From: Clostridium kluyveri
GTDB taxonomy: Bacteria; Bacillota; Clostridia; Clostridiales; Clostridiaceae
Reading direction: 5' to 3'
Length of the DNA: 64,000 nucleotides
Assembly: GCF_001902295.1 (NCBI RefSeq)
Contig: NZ_CP018335.1
Span: forward strand, 992,001 to 1,056,000
Shown here one piece after another: positions 27,003-34,566 of the stretch. The notes below the pieces were generated by a model that saw nothing but the letters and a program-made list of their open reading frames with translations, was not told the DNA's origin and did not search any database. The stretch's first letter is position 1; each line of letters opens with the position of its first letter. The translations under genes were made by a program, and so were the position numbers.

Positions 27003-27398
27003 TTGTTAAAATGCCAGATATGTGGAAAACCGGCAGACAAACATCATATAGTTTATAGGAGTCAAGGAGGATTAGAGTTTCCTTTAAATTTTAAATATCT
27101 TTGTTCAGAACATCATAGAGGAAAAAACGGACCTCATAAAAATAAAAAAGTAGATCTGGAATATAAACTAGAAATGCAAAAGCAACTTGAAAAATTACTT
27201 TGTAAGAAATTTTATAGGTTGGATGAATTAATTACCCTTCTCCAAATTAATAAAAGAATATTAAAAAAGCTTTTTAAGGATTATAAGTTGTATAAAGAAG
27301 GATATAAAAGTATTGACATTATATATAGACTTATGGGCAACAAGATATACACAGAATATATGATGGAAGAATATTATGATTTTACAGCTAATTTTTAA
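27003..27398 (+). CDS. Small HNH endonuclease-like protein
   Basis: A protein of 131 residues. The N-terminal half matches an HNH fold: CQICGKPADKHHI, then NFKYLCSEHH with a second Cys/His set, giving a zinc site and the central His of HNH nucleases. The C-terminal half is helical, with FYRLDELITLLQINKRILKKLF resembling a helix-turn-helix. DNA binding is likely; nuclease activity is possible but unproven. The start is taken at TTG 27003, five bases after a strong GGAGGGG, rather than the ATG at 26970, which lacks a site. Confidence 0.7.
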   Translation: MLKCQICGKPADKHHIVYRSQGGLEFPLNFKYLCSEHHRGKNGPHKNKKVDLEYKLEMQKQLEKLLCKKFYRLDELITLLQINKRILKKLFKDYKLYKEGYKSIDIIYRLMGNKIYTEYMMEEYYDFTANF

Positions 27399-27637
27399 AC
27401 AGTTCTTTGAAAATTTATTTTATAAATTGTTATATTATTAAGTAGAGATTGAATATAGATGACAAATAATGCTTTTAAAGGGTTATTTATTATAAAATTT
27501 ATATTTATCAATGCTATTAATAAAATTATCTCTAAATAGGCACTTTATATTAACTTAAATTTTACGAAATGTTATAAAAGGGATAATAGATACAGGTCAC
27601 TTTCTAAAAGATTAAGTTAGATAAGGGGGTTATTAAC

Positions 27638-27817
27638 ATGAAAGAGAATATACTTATGTTGTTAACACTAGAGGAAATAAGTAATATAACTAAAGGTTTA
27701 AAACTTGCAATAGAGGCGGTCAATGAAGATAATTTAAACATTGATGAAGAATTGGAAGATAATATAGAAGAGGTACTTAGAAAATTACTTCAGGTAGAGG
27801 CTGAATGTTCCAGATAA
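27638..27817 (+). CDS. Small acidic hypothetical protein (59 aa)
   Basis: Encoded by a short ORF with a strong AAGGGGG site nine bases before the ATG. The product starts MKENILMLLTLEEIS and is helical, with an acidic centre (NIDEELEDNIEEVL) and one Cys near the C terminus. The codon pattern and ribosome site argue that it is real. No family recognised; no informative neighbours. Confidence 0.6.
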   Translation: MKENILMLLTLEEISNITKGLKLAIEAVNEDNLNIDEELEDNIEEVLRKLLQVEAECSR

Positions 27818-28011
27818 TAGTGAAGACTAGGCCAATTAAAATTTTTGATTTATAGTTAAAGTAAATAATTGGTCTGGCTTATGGAACTTAAGTTATTTAC
27901 TTAATGAATAATTTTCTGATTATAAGGGCATATTTTATTTGTTAGGGCAGGTTAAATAAAACATTTAGCCTTAAATATATAAATTATGTGATATTAAGGA
28001 GTAGAAAATAT

Positions 28012-28446
28012 ATGAATATAGCATTTTTTCTCACACCTAAAGAGGATGTAGTCTGTGAAACTCTTAATTCGTCTATGAGACAAGCACTTGAGAGAATGGA
28101 AAAATACAGATATACAGCCATTCCACTTATTGATAATAAGGGCAAGTATGTAGGTACTCTTACAGAAGGAGATTTATTGTGGAAATTAAAAGATACTCAG
28201 GAGTTTAACTTTAAAAATACAAGCAAAATACTATTAAAGGAAATTCCAAGACATATGAATAATAAACCTGTTAGAATTAATTCCAACATGGAAGATCTGG
28301 TATCTTTAGCTGTTAATCAAAATTTTGTACCAGTGATAGATGATAATGATGTCTTCATAGGAATTATCAAGCGAAGTGATATAATAAATTATTGTTACAG
28401 GGAGTTATTTGATAAAAATTGTAATTTCACTTTAAATATGAGATAA
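28012..28446 (+). CDS. CBS-domain protein
   Basis: A protein of 144 residues consisting of a pair of CBS domains: RYTAIPLIDNKGKYVGTLTEGDLLW in the first and FVPVIDDNDVFIGIIKRSDII in the second. Such pairs bind adenine nucleotides and sense energy or act as regulatory add-ons; no catalytic domain is fused, so the effector target is unknown. The GTG at 27988 is in frame, but AAGGAG fits the ATG at 28012. Confidence 0.8.
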   Translation: MNIAFFLTPKEDVVCETLNSSMRQALERMEKYRYTAIPLIDNKGKYVGTLTEGDLLWKLKDTQEFNFKNTSKILLKEIPRHMNNKPVRINSNMEDLVSLAVNQNFVPVIDDNDVFIGIIKRSDIINYCYRELFDKNCNFTLNMR

Positions 28447-28475
28447 ATATTTTTGAATTTAGTGGTTAATAGTTA

Positions 28476-28504
28476 TTGACAGCATAATATTTAAGTGATA
28501 TTAT
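28476..28504 (+). promoter_or_regulatory. Promoter of the trpP T-box leader
   Basis: TTGACA (28476-28481) and TATTAT (28499-28504), spacer 17 bases. Confidence 0.65.
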
Positions 28505-28509
28505 GTTAA

Positions 28510-28790
28510 TAATTTAATTAGTAAATCCTTTGACGAGGAATAGTAGCTATGTTGTTGAATTCTAGAGAGTTGAGGAAGGTGGAATCTCAATATTACAACT
28601 TGTAGTGAATGGGCCTAAGAGGAGTAAATTGAAATCTATGTGTATAGAGAGTAGTGGTTAACGTTAGCCGTACGTTACAACGGATAGGACATGTTAGTGT
28701 CTGATAAAGAGGTGTTTTAAAAAGCACAATTTAGGTGGTACCGCGGGTAATATCTCCGTCCTAGTTTTTAGGATGGGGATTTTTTATTTT
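28510..28790 (+). promoter_or_regulatory. T-box riboswitch, tryptophan specifier
   Basis: The T-box core AGGTGGTACCGCGG is at 28733-28746. Stem I begins near GACGAGGAATAGTAGC, and the specifier loop reads GAATGGGCC with TGG (Trp) at 28610-28612. The terminator stem ATCTCCGTCCTA / TAGGATGGGGAT plus T run is at 28752-28790. Uncharged tRNA-Trp should stabilise the antiterminator and switch on the downstream transporter gene. The specifier agrees with the TrpP identity of that gene. Confidence 0.95.
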
Positions 28791-28830
28791 ATTTAACTTG
28801 TATTTAATATAATTTAAGGGAGTGTTATTT

Positions 28831-29346
28831 ATGAATTTAAAAAGGATGATTATAAATTCTATATTACTTGCTATAGGTGCTGTATTACATCAGATTGCAC
28901 CTCCTCTTATACTTGGAATGAAACCGGATATTTCACTGGCAATGCTTTTTGTAATACTTATATTCAATAGAGAATATAAGACCTGTCTTGTTGCAGGTAT
29001 TGTAGCAGGCATTTTGGCTGCAGCAACTACAACTTTTCCAGGTGGACAATATGCAAATGTAATAGATAAAATAATAACCATAAATGTGATGTTTTTACTT
29101 TTCAAACCATTTAGAGATAAATTAAATAATCAAATAAATATTATAATAATTACTGCTCTTGGAACTATAGTAAGTGGTTCTACATTTTTAATGGTAATTT
29201 TGGTTACCATGGGACTTGATGCTGGATTTAGTGTAATGTTTTTCTCAGTGGTTTTACCTGCAGCGGTGATAAATACTATAGTAGGTGCAATTTTATTTAA
29301 TATTATAAATGTAGCTTTAAAAAGAGGTTCTATTAAACAAGCATAG
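28831..29346 (+). CDS. trpP: Tryptophan transporter
   Basis: A protein of 171 residues with about five membrane segments. The sequence IGAVLHQIAPPLILGMKPDIS followed by VAGIVAGILAAATTTFPGGQ (each given as a separate stretch) matches TrpP/YhaG, the tryptophan uptake protein of Firmicutes. It sits directly behind a Trp-specific T-box, which supports the substrate. A GTG at 28822 is in frame, but AAGGGAG fits the ATG at 28831. Confidence 0.92.
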   Translation: MNLKRMIINSILLAIGAVLHQIAPPLILGMKPDISLAMLFVILIFNREYKTCLVAGIVAGILAAATTTFPGGQYANVIDKIITINVMFLLFKPFRDKLNNQINIIIITALGTIVSGSTFLMVILVTMGLDAGFSVMFFSVVLPAAVINTIVGAILFNIINVALKRGSIKQA

Positions 29347-29480
29347 ATACAGAGTGCATATTACTGATGATGTTAACTTTTTTGGCATTAATTTTATAGA
29401 GTATTAATTTAAAAACTGCATAAACTTTATTTGTACAGTGATTAAATAAAATCTATCTAATTATTAAGGAGTGATTAATA

Positions 29481-29678
29481 ATGGCAGGTAGAAAAAATAA
29501 AGTATTAGTTCCAGAAGTAAAAGCAGCTGTAGATAGATTTAAAATGGAATCAGCAAAAGAAGTAGGAGTAAACTTAAAAGAGGGCTATAATGGAGATATT
29601 ACATCTAGAGAAGCAGGTTCCGTAGGAGGACAGATGGTAAAAAAGATGGTAGAGGCTTATGAGCATGACTTAAAGTAA
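29481..29678 (+). CDS. Small acid-soluble spore protein, alpha/beta type
   Basis: A protein of 65 residues with the family motifs: KAAVDRFKMESAKEVGV, the germination-protease region and a C-terminal TSREAGSVGGQMVKKMV helix. It coats DNA in the spore core and protects it from UV and heat. It is single-gene, with its own terminator. A forespore (sigma-G) promoter is expected but was not assigned with confidence. Direct evidence that the organism sporulates. Confidence 0.95.
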   Translation: MAGRKNKVLVPEVKAAVDRFKMESAKEVGVNLKEGYNGDITSREAGSVGGQMVKKMVEAYEHDLK

Positions 29679-29696
29679 TGTAACTGTTATAAAAAT

Positions 29697-29728
29697 GGCC
29701 GGGTGGGATTCAACACCCGGTCTTAATT
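29697..29728 (+). terminator. Terminator of the SASP gene
   Basis: GGCCGGGTG / CACCCGGTC stem, loop GGATTCAA, followed by TTAATTT. Confidence 0.8.
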
Positions 29729-29823
29729 TATTCATTCACATATTTACATGTATATAAAATATATTTATTATATATTAAGGTATGAATTTTAGAATCACTT
29801 GATTATGGAGGGAGAGTATAATT

Positions 29824-31341
29824 ATGCCTGAAAAATATTGGCCCGAAACAGTTATACTTTGGGGAGCTGGCGCTACTAAGAATTTAGGACTTCATGCAAC
29901 AAAAGAATTGATAAAATTAATTTTAGATATCAGCAATAATGATTTTTCTTTTTTAAAGGATAAAGATAAAAAATTAGCCGATGCATTTAAAAAATTAGTA
30001 ACAGAAGATTTAATAAGGGATCCAATGCTTTCTAGAATATACGATTTAAAGGCACTTGATATTATAATAAGTACCAATAATAAATTTAATATGCATGATC
30101 TTTTCACTATGTTAGATCAACTTATTGAGAATGATATGGGATTCAATGCATTTTGCAATGGTAGAACACAATTTTTAAGGGTAGAAAGGGTAAAAGCTGC
30201 AAAAAGATGCCTCATATTGCTTATTGAGGAATTAGAAAGATTAAGTGTACAGAAAACACCAGGATATGTAGACAAAGAGAAAATAGAACCCTATTATGAA
30301 TTTGCTAAAATTCTTACAGAACTCATGGTGGAAGAAGCAAGGGCTTTTGAAGATAGGGGATATAAAAGAGATACCAGAAGATTTTATCTTTATTCCTATG
30401 CCATAATATCATTTAACTGGGATCCTTTAATACTTTGGAATATATTTAATGTACATAAAGAAGAAAATAGAAATCCTATATGTCTTAAAGATGGGCTGGA
30501 ACTACAATTGTATGATGATTTTGGCACGAAAGTAGCCTCAAACTATTTAGATGGAGATGAGTCTGAGATATGGTATACTTCAGATGAATCTCAATGTAGA
30601 AGTATCAATGATTATAATTATCCATCTAGAATAGCCAGGATAGGCAAAGTATTATTTCCACATGGCATGTTTGGCTCTAGAATTTGCCCAGAGTGCGGTA
30701 AATCTATAATCACATTTGAAGAAAAATGGGATAGGTTATCCACAGAAATTTTTGGACCTTCTATTTTACAAGATTTACAGAAAAACTGGAAATATAAAAC
30801 GCATAAAGAGAATAAATATAAAAAAGGTGCTATAGAATGTCCTTATTGTGGACAGATAACCTATCCCTATGATATGACACTTATAATACAGAGTCTTTCA
30901 AAGCAAAAAAATGTGGCAGCTTTAGAAGAGCTAAAAACTGAAATGGGACTACTTATGAAAAATGCAAAACATATAATATTTGCAGGATATAGCCTACCTT
31001 TGGATGATATAATGGTTAAAACATTTTTTATGTCTTCTATATCTGGAAATGATAAAAATAAATTAAAATGCACTGTGATAAATTATGATGAAAAATATAG
31101 AGGAGAAGACTGGCTAACAGGACAAAATATATATAAATACATGAGAAGATCGAAAAATCATTCTGTAGTAGAATGTATAAGAAATGTACTTGACATATTT
31201 TTAGAAAAAAATATAAGAGTATGCCTTAAAGGAATACCAGAGGTATTTATGAAAGATGGAAGCATAAGCAAAAAAAAGGTAATAGATATACTATATCCCA
31301 GGGATTATTTTAGGGAAGGTTTTCCTATAAAAAGAGATTAA
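29824..31341 (+). CDS. SIR2-like protein with four-Cys zinc ribbon
   Basis: A protein of 505 residues. The order of SIR2 features is intact: NAD-binding GAGAT at 14-18, SFNWD with Asn198 and Asp200 (compare TQN-D of sirtuins), a candidate catalytic His280 in PHGMFGSR, two CxxC pairs (Cys288/291 and Cys339/342) for zinc, and GYSLPLDD near residue 390. Long helical inserts separate these. SIR2-like domains of this kind can be NAD+-consuming effectors in phage defence or protein deacylases; neither is proven here. It stands alone, without a recognisable partner gene. GGAGGGAG site upstream of the ATG. Confidence 0.75.
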   Translation: MPEKYWPETVILWGAGATKNLGLHATKELIKLILDISNNDFSFLKDKDKKLADAFKKLVTEDLIRDPMLSRIYDLKALDIIISTNNKFNMHDLFTMLDQLIENDMGFNAFCNGRTQFLRVERVKAAKRCLILLIEELERLSVQKTPGYVDKEKIEPYYEFAKILTELMVEEARAFEDRGYKRDTRRFYLYSYAIISFNWDPLILWNIFNVHKEENRNPICLKDGLELQLYDDFGTKVASNYLDGDESEIWYTSDESQCRSINDYNYPSRIARIGKVLFPHGMFGSRICPECGKSIITFEEKWDRLSTEIFGPSILQDLQKNWKYKTHKENKYKKGAIECPYCGQITYPYDMTLIIQSLSKQKNVAALEELKTEMGLLMKNAKHIIFAGYSLPLDDIMVKTFFMSSISGNDKNKLKCTVINYDEKYRGEDWLTGQNIYKYMRRSKNHSVVECIRNVLDIFLEKNIRVCLKGIPEVFMKDGSISKKKVIDILYPRDYFREGFPIKRD

Positions 31342-31606
31342 ATAGTATCGAATTAGTTAAGATAATTGAAGAAAGTTGTTAATTAATATACAAGTATATT
31401 GCTCATATTAATGAGATGTAATGCTTTAATATAAAAATAACAACGATTTCACCTCTGCATAAAGTTAAAAATATAGATAATTATGACTTTATATATAAGA
31501 TAATTGTGTTTTTTTTAACTAACATATTGAACTTTTTTTTTTACGTGATAAAATAAAGTTGTCAGTATTTCTAGAAAAACTGAACTAAATTTATAAAGGA
31601 GGTTCC
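31342..31606 (+). other. Long AT-rich leader/intergenic region before the ECF gene
   Basis: No gene found. A weak hairpin (ATAAAGTT ... GACTTTAT, about 31460-31495) and a T-rich run follow. No known riboswitch was recognised. Confidence 0.4.
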
Positions 31607-31630
31607 GTGTTGTATCTTAAAATAGAATAA
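31607..31630 (+). other. Possible 7-residue mini-ORF within a hairpin before the ECF gene
   Basis: GTG-TTG-TAT-CTT-AAA-ATA-GAA-TAA (MLYLKIE) follows a very strong AAAGGAGG. The sequence CCGTGTTGT (31605-31613) can pair with ACAACGG (31630-31636), which contains part of the GGAG site of the next gene, so translation of the mini-ORF could open that site. Speculative. Confidence 0.35.
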
Positions 31631-31645
31631 CAACGGAGAAAACTA

Positions 31646-32239
31646 ATGGAGAGACAAATAAGAACAAGATTAAAGTTTAATGTTAAGCAGATTACAGTAA
31701 TTGGTATGCTGTCTGGAATTTCTATTATGCTTGGGTTAACTGGATTAGGATTTATACCTATTCCACCAGTTAAAGCTACTATAATGCATGTTCCTGTAAT
31801 AATAGGGGCTATTTTGGAGGGCCCTTTAGTAGGGGCCATGGTTGGACTTATTTTTGGTATATTTAGTATAATTCAGTCTATAACGGCACCTACACCAGTT
31901 TCTTTTGCTTTTATAAATCCATTGGTATCAGTTTTGCCAAGGATATTAATAGGACTAGCGTCTTATTATTTATACAGGGCTATCAGCAATAAAAATAGAA
32001 AAATTATACCTATGGGAATAGCTGCAGCGGTTGGCTCCATGGTAAATACTGTAGGGGTTTTAGGAATGATGTACCTTATATATTTAGAACCTTATGCAAA
32101 GGCTTTGAATATAAGTTTAGGTGCTGCAAAGAAAGGTATATTGGCGGTGGCCTTTACCAATGGTATACCGGAGATGATTTTATCTGTAATTATTACGGTA
32201 TCTGTTATTACTGCGGTAAATAAGATTAGGCATAATTAA
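31646..32239 (+). CDS. ECF transporter substrate-binding (S) component
   Basis: A protein of 197 residues with about six hydrophobic segments. The region IPPVKATIMHVPVIIGAILEG and the following GAMVGLIFGIFSIIQS (two separate stretches) are typical of energy-coupling-factor S components that bind vitamins and share a common ATPase module encoded elsewhere. The pattern is closest to pantothenate-type (PanT-like) components, but the substrate is not certain. The start ATG has CGGAG upstream, inside a hairpin with a possible mini-ORF. Confidence 0.8.
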   Translation: MERQIRTRLKFNVKQITVIGMLSGISIMLGLTGLGFIPIPPVKATIMHVPVIIGAILEGPLVGAMVGLIFGIFSIIQSITAPTPVSFAFINPLVSVLPRILIGLASYYLYRAISNKNRKIIPMGIAAAVGSMVNTVGVLGMMYLIYLEPYAKALNISLGAAKKGILAVAFTNGIPEMILSVIITVSVITAVNKIRHN

Positions 32240-32280
32240 TTAAATGGTTTATGATTAAATTAAAAGTTAGATTAAAAAAT

Positions 32281-32312
32281 CACCCTAAGTCTGAACAGAC
32301 TTAGGGTTTTAA
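32281..32312 (+). terminator. Terminator of the ECF S-component gene
   Basis: ACCCTAAGTCTG / CAGACTTAGGGT perfect stem followed by TTTTAAT. Confidence 0.85.
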
Positions 32313-32327
32313 TAGTAGGAGGAAAAA

Positions 32328-33287
32328 ATGAAAAGTATTTTATTTAATAGTATAGAAGGAATTAAAGTAGGAAATGCACAAAATTTAAATGGGCCTACGG
32401 GGTGTACTGTGATCATATGTGAAGAGGGAGCATCAGCTGGAGTTGATGTAAGAGGAGGTTCCCCAGGTACCAGAGAGACAGATCTTTTGAATCCGGTAAA
32501 TTTGGTAGATAAAATTCATGCAGTAGTACTTGCAGGGGGAAGTGCTTTTGGGCTAGATGCGTCAAGTGGTGCAATGCAGTATTTAGAGGAGAGAGATATA
32601 GGATTTGATGTAACAGTTACAAGAGTACCCATAGTTTGTGGAGCCGTTTTATTCGATCTTGCCATAGGAGATTTTACTATAAGACCGGATAAAATTATGG
32701 GATATGAGGCTTGCAAGAATTCTGAATTAAATTTATGTGAAAATGGTAATATTGGAGCTGGCGCTGGAGCAACTGTGGGAAAAATAAAGGGAAGTAAATA
32801 TTCAATGAAAGGAGGGCTCGGTTCCTTTGCAGTTCAAATAGGAGATTTGAAAGTGGGCGCCTTAGTGGCGGTGAACTGCCTTGGAGATGTAGTAGATAGT
32901 AAAACTGGAAATATAATAGCAGGGGCTTTAAATGAAGATGGAAAATCTTTTGCAAATACAGAAAATATAATGCTTGAAACATATTATGAGAAGAAAAATT
33001 TATTTAACAGAAATACTACTATTGGAGTTGTTGTGAATAACGGAAAATTTACAAAATCAGAAATGAATAAAATTGCCTCTATGGCGCATAATGGCTATGC
33101 TAGAACTATGAGACCTGCCCATTCTATCTTTGACGGAGATACTATTTTTTCTATGGCTACAGGAAAAGTAGAAGCAGATTTGAGTGTGGTAGGCTTTTTA
33201 TCTGCACAGGTTATGGAAACAGCCATTATAAATGCTATAAAAAATTCTGAATCCATCTTAGGCTATAAAAGTTATAAGGATATTTAA
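32328..33287 (+). CDS. P1 (S58/DmpA) family peptidase
   Basis: A protein of 319 residues of the DmpA/NylC-type N-terminal-nucleophile hydrolases. Family blocks: GCTVIICEEGASAGVDVRGG, HAVVLAGGSAFGLDA, GNIGAGAGATVGK and ARTMRPAHSIFDGDTIFSMA (each a separate stretch). Members cleave themselves before an internal nucleophile and act as aminopeptidases or oligoamide hydrolases. The region VAVNCLGDVVD is where autoprocessing occurs in relatives, but I cannot assign the nucleophile here with certainty. Cytoplasmic; physiological substrate unknown. Short gap after a terminator, AGGAGG site. Confidence 0.85.
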   Translation: MKSILFNSIEGIKVGNAQNLNGPTGCTVIICEEGASAGVDVRGGSPGTRETDLLNPVNLVDKIHAVVLAGGSAFGLDASSGAMQYLEERDIGFDVTVTRVPIVCGAVLFDLAIGDFTIRPDKIMGYEACKNSELNLCENGNIGAGAGATVGKIKGSKYSMKGGLGSFAVQIGDLKVGALVAVNCLGDVVDSKTGNIIAGALNEDGKSFANTENIMLETYYEKKNLFNRNTTIGVVVNNGKFTKSEMNKIASMAHNGYARTMRPAHSIFDGDTIFSMATGKVEADLSVVGFLSAQVMETAIINAIKNSESILGYKSYKDI

Positions 33288-33447
33288 TTTATGGCATTTT
33301 TGCAATTTTTAATTGTAATTTTTTGACTAAATATAGCTAGTAAAGAATAAAAAATGTATATGAGTTAAGTTTTGAACAGGAAACCCTATATTTATGATAA
33401 AATATAACTTATAATTGCATTAATATAGATAAAAGGAGATGGGATTT

Positions 33448-34392
33448 ATGATAAATAATGATCAGACAAATTCAGTAGATGGAATAATAAATGAAACTGA
33501 TATGGAGTCTGTATGGAGCAAACTTGAAAATGAATTTAAGAATGAAGATATTTTTGAAGTAGTTATAAAAGAATCAGTTAAAGGAGGACTTATAACGGAT
33601 TTACATGGTCTTAGGGCTTTTGTACCTGCTTCTCATATTTCAGTAAAGTATACAGATGATCTCAAAGAATTTATTGGTAAAACTTTAAGGGTAAAGTTGA
33701 TACAATTAGATAAAAGTAAAAATAAAATTGTACTATCAGGAAAAGAAGTTGAGAAACTAGAACTTGAAGAAATATCAAAAAAATTATGGAGTACTATATC
33801 AAAAGGAGACAAGATAGAAGGCAGGGTAAGTAGAATAACAAATTTTGGAGTTTTTGTAGATTTAGGTGGTGTAGAGGGACTTGTCCATATATCTGAATTG
33901 TCATGGAAAAAAATAAAAAACCCTTCAGAAGTGGTATCTGTGGGAGATAAGTTGAAAGTTTATGTATTAAACTTGGATCAAGATAGAAATAGGATTTCTC
34001 TCTCCATAAAGAGAATATTAAATAGCCCCTGGGAGAACATAGGCAAAAAGTATAAATCAAATGATATAGTGGATGGAATAGTAAGTAAAGTTATAAATAT
34101 AGGTGCTTTTATAGAAATTGAACCTGGGCTTGAGGGCTTGGTTCACATATCCGAGATATCGCAAGAGCATATTACTACACCTGAAGAAGTTCTAAAAGTG
34201 GGGGATAAGGTAAAAGTAAAAATACTTAATATAGATGAAAAAGCTAGTAGAATATCATTGAGTATAAAAGAAGTTCAGGATAAATTTTCTCCGAATTTTA
34301 AAGAATATAAAGAATATTTAGATAAAGATAATGATAAAATTACATTAGGAGATCTATTTAAGGATAAACTAAAAGATATGAAATTTAATTAA
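33448..34392 (+). CDS. S1 RNA-binding domain protein (RpsA-like)
   Basis: A protein of 314 residues with three to four S1 (OB-fold) repeats; the best are GDKIEGRVSRITNFGVFVDLGG with VEGLVHISELSW, and NDIVDGIVSKVINIGAFIEI with LEGLVHISEIS. It resembles the shortened ribosomal protein S1 homologues of Firmicutes, which bind RNA and assist translation or mRNA turnover. A poor S1 copy precedes at residues 30-100. The upstream in-frame ATG (33439) overlaps the AAAAGGAG site, so 33448 is preferred. Confidence 0.88.
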   Translation: MINNDQTNSVDGIINETDMESVWSKLENEFKNEDIFEVVIKESVKGGLITDLHGLRAFVPASHISVKYTDDLKEFIGKTLRVKLIQLDKSKNKIVLSGKEVEKLELEEISKKLWSTISKGDKIEGRVSRITNFGVFVDLGGVEGLVHISELSWKKIKNPSEVVSVGDKLKVYVLNLDQDRNRISLSIKRILNSPWENIGKKYKSNDIVDGIVSKVINIGAFIEIEPGLEGLVHISEISQEHITTPEEVLKVGDKVKVKILNIDEKASRISLSIKEVQDKFSPNFKEYKEYLDKDNDKITLGDLFKDKLKDMKFN

Positions 34393-34566
34393 AAAGATAC
34401 TTAACTTTTTCAAATTAATTATATGATCTATGATAAATATTAATGCTTAAAGTTTAGAATAAAAAATTTAGAATGGATAAATAATAAACGAATAATTATG
34501 TAATAAAATGTTGTAAGATATATAGTTTTATATGTATTATTGAATAGAGAAAAAGTGTAGTGATAG

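Noticed and set aside
27829..27874. Terminator after the 59-residue ORF
   Set aside because: AGGCCAATT / AATTGGTCT can pair, but the loop is long and no T run follows.
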